Of a stretch of DNA of 64,000 nt, positions 45,639 through 57,142 are shown in pieces. Location: assembly GCA_030272155.1 (NCBI GenBank), contig CP126199.1:5754501-5818500 (forward strand). Direction: 5' to 3'. The stretch's first letter is position 1. Every line of letters begins with the position of its first letter. The position numbers were made by a program, and so were the translations under genes. This stretch comes from Tetradesmus obliquus (lineage: Eukaryota > Chlorophyta > Chlorophyceae > Sphaeropleales > Scenedesmaceae). Below the pieces are notes generated by a model. It was not told where the DNA came from and did not search any database. It saw nothing but the letters and a program-made list of their open reading frames with translations.

Positions 45639-47383
45639 TACTGGTGCTGCCGCTGTCAGCGCCCATGGCTCATCCGCTGCAGGCGCGCTGGCGCCGCAGT
45701 TCGTTCGAGTCGCAGCATGTACAGTTGACTGCAGCTGCAAGCATGCACGCGGCTGGTGCCATACACAGGTGCGTGTTTGGGTAGACAAAGTCAGCCTGCC
45801 GATGGCAGCCGCCTTCACCAAGCAACTACAGTACAGCCCAGCGCCTGTCCTCTATCCTCGTCTACTAAAGTCGGTCGAAGCTGCAGGAAGATCTCGGCAT
45901 TTTAATGGGGCGTTGGGCTGGGAATGTGCTGAGCCCGAAGCAAGCAGCATGCATTCATGCTTGCTGCTGTGCATGTATGCGGCTGGCACACACAGCCCGT
46001 TATGCCTGACGTGCCTGGCCTGCAGTTACAGTGCCGCATGTCGGTGTGGCGGAGCTGCTGCTCAAAGCTGAGTTGAGCACGCTGCCCAGAGTCAGGTTGG
46101 CTCCTGGCTATGAGTCCATGGATGCGCCAGGCGGGCTGCAGGTGAGGCTGGCATGCTGCTTGCAACAAAGCGGCACATCCTCTGTGCTGTCCAACAGTTG
46201 CCCTGCAGCTCAAGTGTAATTCTCGCCATTGCCTGTGCAAACCTGCAAGCAATCTAGTGTAGCCGTGCATCCGCCGTGCCCCAATCCGCTGTCTCCCTGC
46301 CGCTGCTCCCTGTGCGGCTGCAAACCACCGCAGGTGCTGCTTGTCGAGGACGCCGCCCACCTCAGCAGTACGCTGCAGACGCTCAGAGCCAGCATGCAGG
46401 ACCCTGTCATCGCCATCAACCTGGAATGGCGGCCTGAGTTTGCCAAAGGCCGCTCCAATCCTGTTGCAATGGTGCAGCTGGCCAGCAGCCGCGTGGCAGT
46501 GCTCATCCGCACCTGCCGCATCGTGGGCACCCAGGGGCTGCCCAAGGAGCTGCCGGCCGCGCTCAGGGCCTTCCTGCAAGACCCTTCTGTCTTGCTGCTG
46601 GGTTTTGGGTGGGCCACGGGCGATGAGGGCAAGATGCAGCGCACCTTCGGCACTGGCTGCAGGGACTTTGGGCGCTTCGTGGACCTGCAGGCAGTGGCGC
46701 GGAGCTTGGAGTACTGCGAGCTGGGGTTGGCGAGCCTGGCAGGGCGCGTGCTGCGCCTGGCAGTGCCCAAGGCCAGAAAGGTCAGCATGAGCAACTGGGA
46801 GGCGCCGCACCTGACACCACAGCAGGTAAGAAAGGACAGATGGTGTGCGTGCTGGCGCTGCATGCATGAGACAGACTGCTGGCAGTGTACGGCAACGCTG
46901 ATGTATTTTTTGTTTGTGGGCTGCGGCTGTACATGTGTGTCAGGATGCAGCGGCATGCACGCACCGGCTGTTGCGTGCTGTCATGCTGCTCGACATGTGC
47001 AGGCTGCATACTTGTGCACTGACAGGCACATGCTCCCGCTGTCTCTGTCGCTCCTACAGACTAAGTACGCAGCGCTAGAAGTGCTGGTAGCTGGTGAGGT
47101 GTTCAGGAAATTGCGGCTGTGGCACTCCACACCCACGCCATGCAACGTGTGTAACCACAACCTCGCCAGCAGCAGCAGCAGCAGCCCCAGTGCAGGTGGC
47201 GGCAGCAGCGCCAGCCGCTACGTATGCAGCTGCGGCAACAAGTTCCAGGACTTACGGCCTTACCTGGGACACTGCACAAAGTCAAAGCACCAGCCGGGTT
47301 GGGGACAATGCAGCGGCTGCGGCTGTGTTCGGCGGCTGTTGTGCTCGTCGGGCGGGGCAGCAGCCACAGCGCAGCAGACGTAG
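45427..47383 (+). CDS. DEDD-type (Werner-like) 3'-5' exonuclease domain protein with C-terminal zinc-finger-like region
   Basis: Exons 45427-45718 (5' end not fixed), 46026-46141, 46334-46825 and 47060-47383, joined in phase. Exon 1 holds a run of about 17 glutamines. The exonuclease domain shows the three expected blocks: motif I AINLEWRPEF, motif II LLGFGWATGDEGKM, and motif III CELGLASLAGRVLRLAVPK through VSMSNWEAPHLTPQQ to KYAALEVLVA. In active members motif I is DxE and motif III ends YxxxD. Here the first Asp is Asn and the last is Glu (YAALE), so activity may be weak or lost. After the domain come CNVCNHNL and VCSCGNKFQDLRPYLGHC with TKSKH, a C2-C2H-like finger suggesting nucleic-acid binding. 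The donor of exon 1 (CAT|GTACAG) is the weakest junction. The gene converges on PGAP1. Confidence 0.8.
45585..45634 (+). repeat. CAG microsatellite coding polyglutamine
   Basis: About 16 to 17 consecutive CAG codons inside exon 1 of the exonuclease-like gene, preceded by QVQHT. Confidence 0.9.
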
Positions 47384-48265
47384 CAGGGGAAGCAGCTCTA
47401 TGAGAGCTAGTAACACGGCCGGGTGAGATGAATTCACTTGTCAAGATCAGCAGCTAAGTATTTCGATTGCAAGGTTGTGGTGCGGGGAAGCAGCAGCTCC
47501 CTCCTGGCAATGTCACTCGGCTGGCGGTGCAGCGAGCCAAGTACGAGTGCAGCACCACCACTGCCGAGTGGCATGCATTGGGCTGTGCCAGTTGCAATAA
47601 GCAGGCGCCGAAACGAATGTAACAAAGGTCCAGCTGGCTGCTATTCCGACATCAGGCTGAACGCAGCATGGCCATTGATTTACAGGTGATCATCCTCGCG
47701 CTCTACCGTCGCAACCTGCCTGCACAAGCCGCAACAGCCCTCGCTCCTGCAGCACGCGTATGTGGCTGTGCCTCTTCAGCTCAGCCATTCTGCTATTATG
47801 CAAGGTCGGCAGCTACACCAAACTCAACTGACACAGCAACGCACGGGTCGCAGATCCCCGGCAGCAGTAGCCAGCACATCAGGGGACCTCTGGCTGGGGC
47901 TGGATTAACAGTGGGTGTGGCAGCATGTGAAGCCATATGTTCTGCGTCTGTCCACGTAATCAAAGATGTTGGCAGCACTCTGCTCTGGCTGCATTATCAG
48001 GCATCTAGGCGGATCCCTGTCAAAGGGTCAAGTTGGAACAACTGTAACAACAAAGGGTATTACATTTGGATGCAGATGCGGATCCGCATCCAGATGCCAT
48101 ACAACAGCAAGCAAGCTGCCGTGCACCTGGCGCTCCAACAGGATGATCAGTAGCCTGCTGGCCAGCTGCATGCAGCTGCCACAGCACCGCAACAATCAGG
48201 GTTGCAGGCTGCGCTCTGCAACGCACCGCACAGCAGCACACACACACAATTAACCTGCTGGCTCT
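47384..48265. other. Convergent 3' region between the exonuclease-like gene and PGAP1
   Basis: No gene is supported. It holds TGTAA signals for both strands: plus at 47618, minus near 48060. The rest is ordinary sequence. Confidence 0.45.
47618..47622 (+). terminator. Candidate TGTAA polyadenylation signal for the exonuclease-like gene
   Basis: TGTAA, 235 bp after the stop codon at 47383, at the usual distance for chlorophycean transcripts. Confidence 0.45.
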
Positions 48266-51200
48266 TCAGGTGCCCTTCTGCTTCGCCAGCCGCGGGTCTG
48301 CCTCGCCCCTGCAGTGCAGGCAGGCGTGCAGCCGCTGCCAGCCCTCCACGGCAGCCTGCCCCCCCAGCATCAGGCTGGCCACGCCAGCCACCACGCCCAG
48401 CCACGCCACGGCCTGGCCCAGCAGCGCAGCAGCAAACATGTACACCGCTGCGCTGCGCACCACCAGCTTGTACAGGTCCACAGGGCCGCTGGCAGCAGCA
48501 GCACTGTCAACGCCAGCCGGCAGACGTGTTGGGCTGCTGCTGCTGTTGCTGTGCGGCTGCTTGACCCTGCGTGCGTCGTTGCGGATGCGGCGCGCCTCTG
48601 CTGCTGTTGCCGGGCCGTAGCCCACCAGCGCCTCCACCCTGCCGGCTGAGATGGCGACGCAGTGCAGCAGCACTGGCAGCAGCAGCAGCACGTCCAGGGG
48701 GTGCGAGCAGTGCTGCTGGCCTGCAGGTACCAAGAGGAATGCAGGCATGGGAAGGTCACCACGCGCAGTGAGTGAGTGAGGCAGCAAGGACTGGCTGGAC
48801 ATGGAGCCACACAAACCATAAGTTGACATGCATGCGTTCAAGGCTGTGTCATGTTATACTGACAAAGAGCTTGCTCTTAGGCACAAACAGCGGGCGCAAG
48901 CACACTTCTGGCTCTCATGCTGTCTGTGTATAGGTGACCACCGGTGTACACATGTGCATGCAACCAAGCACCACATGCGCTGGCCAACAGCCCCCGACTC
49001 ACCCAGTGGCAGCTGCAGCCAGGCCAGCAGCGAGGGCAGCAGCATCAGCCAGCAGCAGCCGTACAGCAGCGTCCAGGCGTGGCACATGTGGCACGTCAGC
49101 TGGTGCAGCGCCACAGCACGCGCAGCGGCAGCGTCGTGCCGCATGGCCACAGACAGCACCACAGAGCCCGCCCCAGCCGCACCCGCACCGGTGTAGCTGG
49201 CAGCAGCAGGTGCTGCCCCCAGGTTGTGACCCTGGTGTGTGAGCTGCTGCTGCTGCTGCTGCCCGTCATGCGGCCCAAAGAAGTGCTGCCGAAGCTGCTG
49301 AGCTGCTGCTGCTGCCACTGGAGCTGCTGCTGCATCCGACTGCAGCTCTCTGCCCGCTGCTGCATCGCCGTGCAGGCCTGCCGCCTCCTCTGCTTCATCT
49401 TCTTCTGCATCCAGCGCCAGCCCAGCATCACTCCGCACCGAGCGCTGCCCAGCAGCCTTGCCGCTGCCGCCAGCAAATCCATGTGGGTGGCCAGCGCTGC
49501 CCGCTCCTGCTAAGCCTGCAGCAAGAGCTGCAGTGCTGACTTCAGCCACGCTTGCAAGCCTGCCAGGCGACAGGTGCTGCCGCACCGCGTTGATGGCAGC
49601 ACCAAGCAAAGGGATGCCGTGCCCTGCAGCACCACCTGCTGCAGCTGGCCCTCCCGGCAGGGGGCTGGCGGCCCTGCTGGCTGCGCGGCTTGCAGCGCGG
49701 CTGCCTGCTCTGCTGGCTGCTCTGCTGCCCGCCCTGCTGCCCAGCAGCAGCTCTGCCACCCTGGCTGCTGCTGCTGTGCTGCGGCTGGGCAGGTGCCAGG
49801 TGAAGAACAGCAGCAGCACTGCCCCTGACAGGCCCAGCTGCAAGACACCAGCAGAGGCAACGTGAGCGTTGTGCACAGTGCATGTGCAGGCGGCGTTTGA
49901 AGCATGCTAAACGTCCCACAGCAGCAGTGTGGGCAGTAATGGTGAGGCGCTGCTTGTATCCCAGCACATCACCCTAGGCTTGCTGGTGCTGGTGCTGAAA
50001 GTTCCTGCTCAAACAGGCAGCAACACTCACCGAAATGTTTGCGATGCTGAGCAGCAGCAGCACAGCAAACTGCAGCTGGCAGCGCCCCTGCCGCCACCAC
50101 GGCGCAGCCACGGCTGATGATGCACCAGCCCCAGCAGTTGCGCCGCCTGCTGCACCCAGTGCTGCCACGCCATCAGGTGCGCTGCCCCTGGAGGCCTCTG
50201 CCACGCCGGGCGCAGCCATGCCAGCTGTCACCTGTAGTGGGCTGTAGCCGGGGCTGCCAGCTGGCGCCCTGTCTTCGCAGCAGCTGGCCTGGCCACACAG
50301 GCCGCCGTCAAAGAAGCGGCCCGCAGGGCCCAGTGCGCCGCCACACGCCTCCTGCGCAGCTGCGCACAAAGAGCAGCTGCACGGCGTGGCTCCGTTGCTG
50401 CTGCTTGCTGCCACTGACGGTGCGCCTCCGCTGCTTGCTGCTGCAATGGCTGCCAGGGTCTCAGGGTCGGGTGTCAGGGACCTGCAGCAGCAGCCGTAGC
50501 AGCAGCAGCAGCCGTAGCAGCAGCAGCAGCAGCCGCCGTAGCAGCAGCAGCAGCAGCAGCAGCAGCATGCCCAAGTGAGCCAAGGCACGCCCGACTTCTC
50601 TGCTGTGATTGCGACCTTGTTGTAAAGCAGCACTGGCATAGAGCACGTACACAGTGGCGGCGCAAGGCATAACGCAGCGGCGCAAGTCAGCATGCAGCGG
50701 CACCGTGCAGGCGCGCCCCGCAGTGCCGTGCCTCTGCTCACCTGTTGAAGGCCGCGACTGCGCCGCTGGCCGCGTCCAGGGCCCACTTCACGCCCACGCT
50801 CAGCGCCACGTCAGCCAGCAGGAACAGCAGCGCAGCACCCAGCAGCAGCGCAGCGCCAGCCAGGGAGGAGCTGTCACCCCGCTGCCGCAGCCCCAGCAGC
50901 GCCAGGCCCCGGTGCAGCAGCCAGCCGCCAGCAGCAGCAAAGCCCTGCGCCGGCCCATCCACACTGCTGCTGCTGCTGCTGGCCTGGTGGTGCCACAGGC
51001 TGCTCGGGTTGAGGCTGTTGAGGGCTGCTGCAGCAGCTGCAAGCAGCGCAGCTAGCAGCAGCACGCGCGCGTCGCCCGTTACTGCCGCCAGCGACTCCAG
51101 CACTGACACGCCCACTCCCCTCACGCCAGGCTGGCTGTCAGGGCCATCCCTCGCAGCACCTCCTGCTGCGGCATCTGGTGTGGATCCTGACCCTGCTGTG

Positions 51201-51366
51201 CCGGCTGCTACTGGTCCTGCTGCGCCTGCTGCTGCAGAGGCTCTGGTTTCATAGTACTTCTGCATTGGCGGCGGCGCTCCGCCGAGTGTGCCATCCAGGC
51301 GCTTGCGCATGCGCTGCAGCGCAGCAGCAGACAGCTGCCGCAGGTCCGGCGAGCTCCTGCCATTCA

Positions 51367-51399
<33 letters not shown>

Positions 51400-54300
51400 T
51401 CTCTGCCCCTGATGCGTGCCCGTCACCTTGGCTCATCTTGGCATCATTCTGTGCTGCCGGCCCCTTGGCAGCAGCTGCTGGCAGGGCCCCCGTGCGCGCC
51501 AGTGTCATCATGCGCACCAGCGCACTCATCTGGTGGCTCAGCACCAGCAGCAGCAGCGCCACCGCCATGCCTGCTGCAGCACTCGCGTGCGCCAGCAGCA
51601 GCTGCGCCGCAGAGTCCACCACGTCCCAGCGCAGGCTCAGTGCGTGGCTGCAGCGCGGGTCCAGCAGCAGCTGCAGCTCAGCGCCTGCCGCCAGCTCAGA
51701 CAGCCGCACGCTGCTGCGCGTGTTGCCCGTGTTGCCGGGCTGGCTGCTGACCTTGACGCCTGCGCGCAGCCACGTCTGCACCAGCTGCTGCGCCTGCGCT
51801 AGCATGCCTGCAGCCGCCCTTGTCCATGCACGCCCGCCGGCTGCAGGCGTGCAGCTGCTGCAGGTGGTGTTGATGAGTGACACGTGCTCCACGCCCCAGG
51901 CGCTGGCGTACACTGCAACAGGGTGCCAGCACGCATCCTCAGCACCAGCGCTGCTGCTGCGTGCTGAATGCGGCAGCTGCCCTGACACATTGGTTCCAGC
52001 TGCTGACGCATAGCTGCCGCTGCCTAGCTCTGCATGCGTGCCAGATTGCAGCAGCTCCGGCCTGCCGCTGTGCACCCTCAGGGACAGGCCCCACAGCAGC
52101 CAGCGCCAGTGCAGCCGCAGCTGCAGCAGCATGGCCCCGCCAGCCGGCTGCTGCAACGGCTGCAGCAGCGCCAGCGGACCCAGGGCCAGCGTGGGCCGCA
52201 GCCATGCACTGGCAGGTTTGCTGCTGCTTCTACTACTGCTGCCGTCAGTGCCTCTGCGTCTCTGCAGTGGCAGCCATTGCACCGTGAGGCTTGCCGCTGC
52301 TGGCACTGGCTGCACGCTGCCGCCTCCTGCTGAGCTGCTGCTGCCTGCCGTGCCTGCTGCTGCGGGTGCCAGCCAGACTGCCAGCCGGCTGGCGTTGCCG
52401 TGCAGCAGGTGCTGGCTGTGGCTGAGGGCCAGCACCCAGCCAGCGGCCTGCAGGTAGTCCCTGCCATGCATCACGTCAGACCAGCGGCTGCAGCAGCAGC
52501 GGAGAAGCAGCAAAGGTGCAGAGAGCGGTCAGTGCAGCAAATCATGGTCACTCTAGAACAAGGCAAGTGGCACTGCCATCAACAGAGTATCCTCCTGATT
52601 GTCTGCAGTGAAGGCTGCAGTGCTGGCCAACCGCACCGATGAAAGAAAGATCACAAGTGCATGTTGAAGGCTGATCAGCACTGAGGTGCCTGTGAGCAAG
52701 TATATGCATGAGGACACCAGCCTGTTGCGGCTGCTACTGCGCCTCACTTGAACTCCCGCACATCAGCCACCAGCCTGTCGTGCAGCACAGGCAGGGGGGC
52801 TGCAGCAGCACTGACATCCACCCAGGAGCCCTCAACACCCCCAGCCTGCTGCTGCTGCAGCCACACCCTGAAACCGCTGCAAGGCTTGGCCCCTGAAACA
52901 AGGATCGCGACGTCTGCTGCTGCTCCTGCTGCTGTGCCTGCTGCTGCTGCCGCTGCTGCAGGCACGTTCCAGTAGTACACAGCACCACCAGAACCTGCTG
53001 CTGCTGCTGCCTGCAGCGGCCTGGCTGTGAGCGTGGTCTGCTGCGCTGGCACCTGCAGCGCCGCAGCAGCCTGGCTGTCAACAAACCACTCCGGGCCTGC
53101 TGCTGCACCTGGGCAGCTGCCTGCCTGCGCCAGCAGCACGTCTGAAGGTGTGGTTGCCTGCAGCAGCAGCTCAGGCACATGCACAAGCCTGTTCTGCTGC
53201 TGCTGCTGCTGTGCGCTGGCCGCGTTTGTCTGCGCACCAAGAGCACGCAGGGTGTGATGCACTAAATACGAATCAAACAAAGTGGCAGTGCCTGCAGCAA
53301 CACCTGGCGCGGTGAGCAAGCCGCCATGCATTGTGATATTGTCTCCACGCTGCTGTGGCTGGCGCACGGCGCTAGCCAGCCGCCTGTGAAGGTGGCAGCC
53401 ATCACCAGCCATGCACGGCGCTGCTGCTGCTGCTGCTACTGGCCCTAGCTGCAAGCCTGCGTCTGCTGACAGCCCATCATCGTCTTGGCTGGGGTATGCT
53501 GCTGCTGGTGGTGGGGAAGGCCCCAGCAGCACGCCCACTGCCACCATGCTGTGCAGCCGCCGCTGCTGCTCCTGTACAGACCCTGCCCTGCTTTCACCTT
53601 CGACTGATGCTGCTGGGGTGCTGACCACCGGCTGCGGTGGCTGCTGCAGCAGCTGCCATTGCTGGCTGTGCTCTCTACTTCCGAAGCCCTCACTACTGCT
53701 GGTGTTGCTGCTGATCATCCTGCTGTGCTTATCACACTGCGCTCTCAGTGCCCTCCTGTGCCACACGGCTGGCAGCCGTGACTGCAGCGCCCGCCGCAGC
53801 TGCAGCCTGCGGCTGCCGTGCCTGGGCTGCTCAGGCGGGATTGCTGCTGCTGCCTGCAGCCTTGGCGCGTTGCAGGTGTCATGTGAGCCCGCGCACAGCC
53901 CATGCTGCCATGAGCCTGACAGCATGGCCAGCTGCCGGCCGTGACTCTGCAGCCCCTTCTGTAGCAGATGTTGTATCACAAACTGCTGCTGCTGCCGCAG
54001 CAGCGCCCTGCCTTGCTGCTCCTCCTGCACCCCACCCAGCTGCTGCTGCAGGCGCTGCTGCTGCTGCGCGTGCACCTCCAGCAGTGCTGCTGACAGCCGC
54101 CTGACCAGCTGGTTGCACCAGTCCACCTGGTTGTGGCCTGCAGACAGCCACACGCCAGGCACATGCAGGCTGGCCAGAGACAGCGCGGCAGCCATGGAGC
54201 TGCTGCTGCTACTTGGGTGGCCCAGCACAGTGTGTGGCAGGCGGGTCAGGTAAGGGGACACCTGTGCAGCAGTTGCGGCCAGCACAGGCAGCATGTCAAG

Positions 54301-56228
54301 AAGTGTGCCACCCAGCAAGAGCAGGGCACGAGTAAGCAAGCAGTGCTGGGTTGATGAACATAAGACAAGCAGATGCAGCTGATCAGCAGTCGCCGCCTCT
54401 TGCCAGCCGCCTTGTGTGTATGCTTGTAACAGACCGTCCTGGTGTTTCACGCAGCACTGACTGCGGTACAGCTTATGCATGCGTCACACCTGCAGGTCGG
54501 CGGAGCCGCCATGCACCGACACAGCAGGCAGGCCTGGCGGCAGCGGCTGCGCAGGGGCTCCGCCGTAGAACCTGGCCAGGGCTGGCTGCAGCAGCAGCGG
54601 CGGGTACAGCTGCGGCGAGGCCAGCACCAGCAGCAGCGAGATCGACCCGGGCCCTGCACATGATCAACAGCAGCAGTGGTGACGCGCAACAGAAGGTCCC
54701 GCATCACAAAAAACAAATGATGTGTCGCCGTTCGGGGGAGCTTGCATGCATCAGCAATAGTGTGCTGTGTTGTGGCAGGCACAGAGCAGCTTGCAGCAGT
54801 GTTGCAACAACATGCGACGAACTGACTGCTGGTCAGCTGCTGCAGGGTGGCGCCCAACCAACACCACTGTGCACCCACCTAGCTCTGGGTCTTTCCAAGC
54901 TGCTGCTGCGGCAGCACGGGCCACCACACCACCCATGCTGTGCCCTGCCAGCACCACTGCAGGCACGACATCAGCTGCATCACCACAGCCACTACCGCCG
55001 CTGGTCCGGCCGAGCGGCTGTGGCTGCAGGTTGTAAGGTAGAGCTGAGCGCTGCTGCACCTGCCCTTGGCTGCTGCAGCTACTGCTGTTGTGTGGCGCGA
55101 TGCTGTACATGGCCTGCAGCTGCTTCAGGCACGCCAGGGCAAAGGCTGCCTGCTCAGCCAGCAGGTGCCCATCAAACGCTGACAGCTCGCCAGTCAGGTC
55201 CAGTGCATACCTACAGAGAAGCGAAACAAGCAATGAACATGGTGCTAAGGTCGGTGGTCCTAACCATTCATGCAGCTCCTTGCAGGAGCAACAGCAGCTG
55301 AAGTACTGCTGTAGGTTACCAGGAGCAGCAACCAATACTGCTGGGTTTTGCACCTGTGGGTTCAGGCTGCTGACGTTTTGCTTGCGAAGTTGCCATGTGA
55401 TCAGCACGCTGCATGCACCTGCCACGCACCAGTCCATGTCTGCGATGCTGCCGCCAGCCCCGCCAGCCCTGCGCGCCTGCGCTGCCAGCCGGGACGTCTC
55501 ACTGGCCAGGGAGCGCACCTGCAGGACAGGCAGCACAGCAGCGGCAGGGGTGCTGACCACGGTGTTGCTTGCAGGAAGGGCAGGGAAGTTATCTTTGCTG
55601 CATCCTTGCATGTCACGCCGTGTACGCTGCAGCTGCCCAAGGGGTGCAAGCATGCAGGCACATGATGTGCGCTGTCCTGCATGATGTCTGCTGTCCTGCA
55701 GGAGAGCGCCAGGTCAACCTGACAGGTCAGCTGCACATGTAGGTAGCTGGGGCCTGTCATGCTTAGTATGAAGTGTACAGGCAGATGTCAGACGCACCTG
55801 TTCGTAAGAGCCCGCATTGCCTGGCACCAGCAGCGCGGGCAGCCCCGTGGGCGGCAACGCTGCAGCGAGTGTGGTGCAGCAGCATGCGCCAGGTCAGCAC
55901 TGCTGCTTTGCCCTATGTGTAAGGATCTTGCAGGCTTGACAAGCAGCAGGGGTTGAACCCAATGATGTTGTGGTGGCAGCGCGCAAGTGTGCGAGTCTGC
56001 ATGCCACATTGCATCTAGCCCACCTTGCTTGGAGAAGGCTGTCTCCCTGTACAGCTTCAGCTTGTAGCGATGCCTGGCCCATCGAGGGTCGAAAACTGGC
56101 ACTTCTGTGTAGCTGCTGTACATGTAGGTCTGCTCGCAAGCACATGTTTGGGCATTGCGCAGCAGCCTGGAGAGAGCAAGGAAAAGTACTGCTGCAACCA
56201 GCAGCACAGTGCCGTAGAGCGTCCGCAT
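48266..56228 (-). CDS. PGAP1: GPI inositol-deacylase (PGAP1/Bst1 family), very large form
   Basis: PGAP1 removes the acyl chain from inositol of GPI anchors in the ER, needed for GPI-protein export. Ten exons: 56228-56024, 55859-55798, 55518-55430, 55210-54879, 54653-54490, 54261-52748, 52487-50742, 50481-50031, 49837-49003 and 48720-48266. They sum to 5853 nt with every phase closing, 1950 aa, about twice the human protein. The N-terminal membrane anchor (TVLLVAAVLFLALSRLL) is followed by CEQTYMYSSYTEVPVF and the lipase core. Core motifs are LPALLVPGNAGSYEQVRSLA, YALDLTGELSAFDGHLL and VVLAGHSMGGVVARA (nucleophile Ser near residue 210), with SVHGGSADLQVSPYLTRLP and GVWLSAGHNQVDWCNQLVRR giving the later part. 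The extra length is Ala/Gln/Ser-rich luminal filler. Several hydrophobic helices (VLLLAALLAAAAAAL, LLLGAALLFLLADVALSVGV, YGCCWLMLLPSLLAWLQL, AAALLGQAVAWLGVVAGVAS) form the C-terminal membrane part. Confidence 0.93.
50487..50567 (-). repeat. Interrupted CTG/CGG-type triplet array in a PGAP1 intron
   Basis: CAG triplets interrupted by regularly spaced CCGTAG sextets on the plus strand. It lies directly upstream, on the gene's strand, of the acceptor of the exon starting at 50481 and supplies its pyrimidine-rich tract. Confidence 0.8.
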
Positions 56229-57142
56229 GGCCTTCGATCATGCTGATCGAACATAATTGAAAATGAACATAGTAACAAAGTGATGAACTACCAGTGTAGC
56301 ATCGTGCCCGTGACCACGGCAATCAGCTTGTACTGTGCAAGGTCCGTGCCAGTCTATGCAGTGTTACCAGCGCCTGTAATAGCATTTTTATTGCCAAATT
56401 ATCTCCATGACAAGCTGGTTGCTTGGGACGAGGAGTACATGACAAACAGGGTTCTTGTCTGGGCAGAGCCAGGTCAACAACCATGACGCTACTTCCTCCA
56501 CCAAAAGCTCATCCAGTCCTGCAAGCAACCAACACATCCTATGCACTTAGTACAAGTACCATACTCAATGTTGCCACAATGAAGACTGCTAGGCGTTGCC
56601 GTGGTCAGCCTGATCTGGTGTCACATCATGATGACGCCAGCGACCCGACTTAATTTGTGTGTGCCAGGCTGCACTGCTGATAGGCAGCTGTTGGCAGGGA
56701 ACAGGTGCCAGTATTGCTGTTGTGCTGCCTGCACAAATCACCGGTGCTGTGACAGCCTTGACCATGTTTTGCCTCAGGCCAGCCGGGCACTGCACGCTTG
56801 GCAAGCGTGACGAAAGGCAGGGCAAACAGGGAGGATACACAGTCAGACAACCCTTCAGGCAAGAGTGCAGGATCTGACAAACTCAAGAAGGCTTTGCAGC
56901 TGTTTAGCTGGCGCAGGCGCGACAGATCTGCTTCTGATAACAGCTGCATTCGCATCTAGTTACTGACAGTGTCATGGTCTTGCCGGTGCCTCCATTAGCA
57001 ACAGTTGCAGCTCTGAAGCTGTCAAATGCGCAAAATTGAAGTGTTTGTAGCCACAGGCGCTCGCTGATTGTCTGCTTCAGTCACCGCAGGCTAGGCGACT
57101 TAGGAGGCCGGCCCTCGCCTGTTTAACACAGTCACAGGCATC
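56229..57142. other. Divergent promoter region, PGAP1 / helical-repeat protein
   Basis: 914 bp between the two start codons, on opposite strands. No TATA box or known motif stands out, and no gene is supported inside it. Confidence 0.45.
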
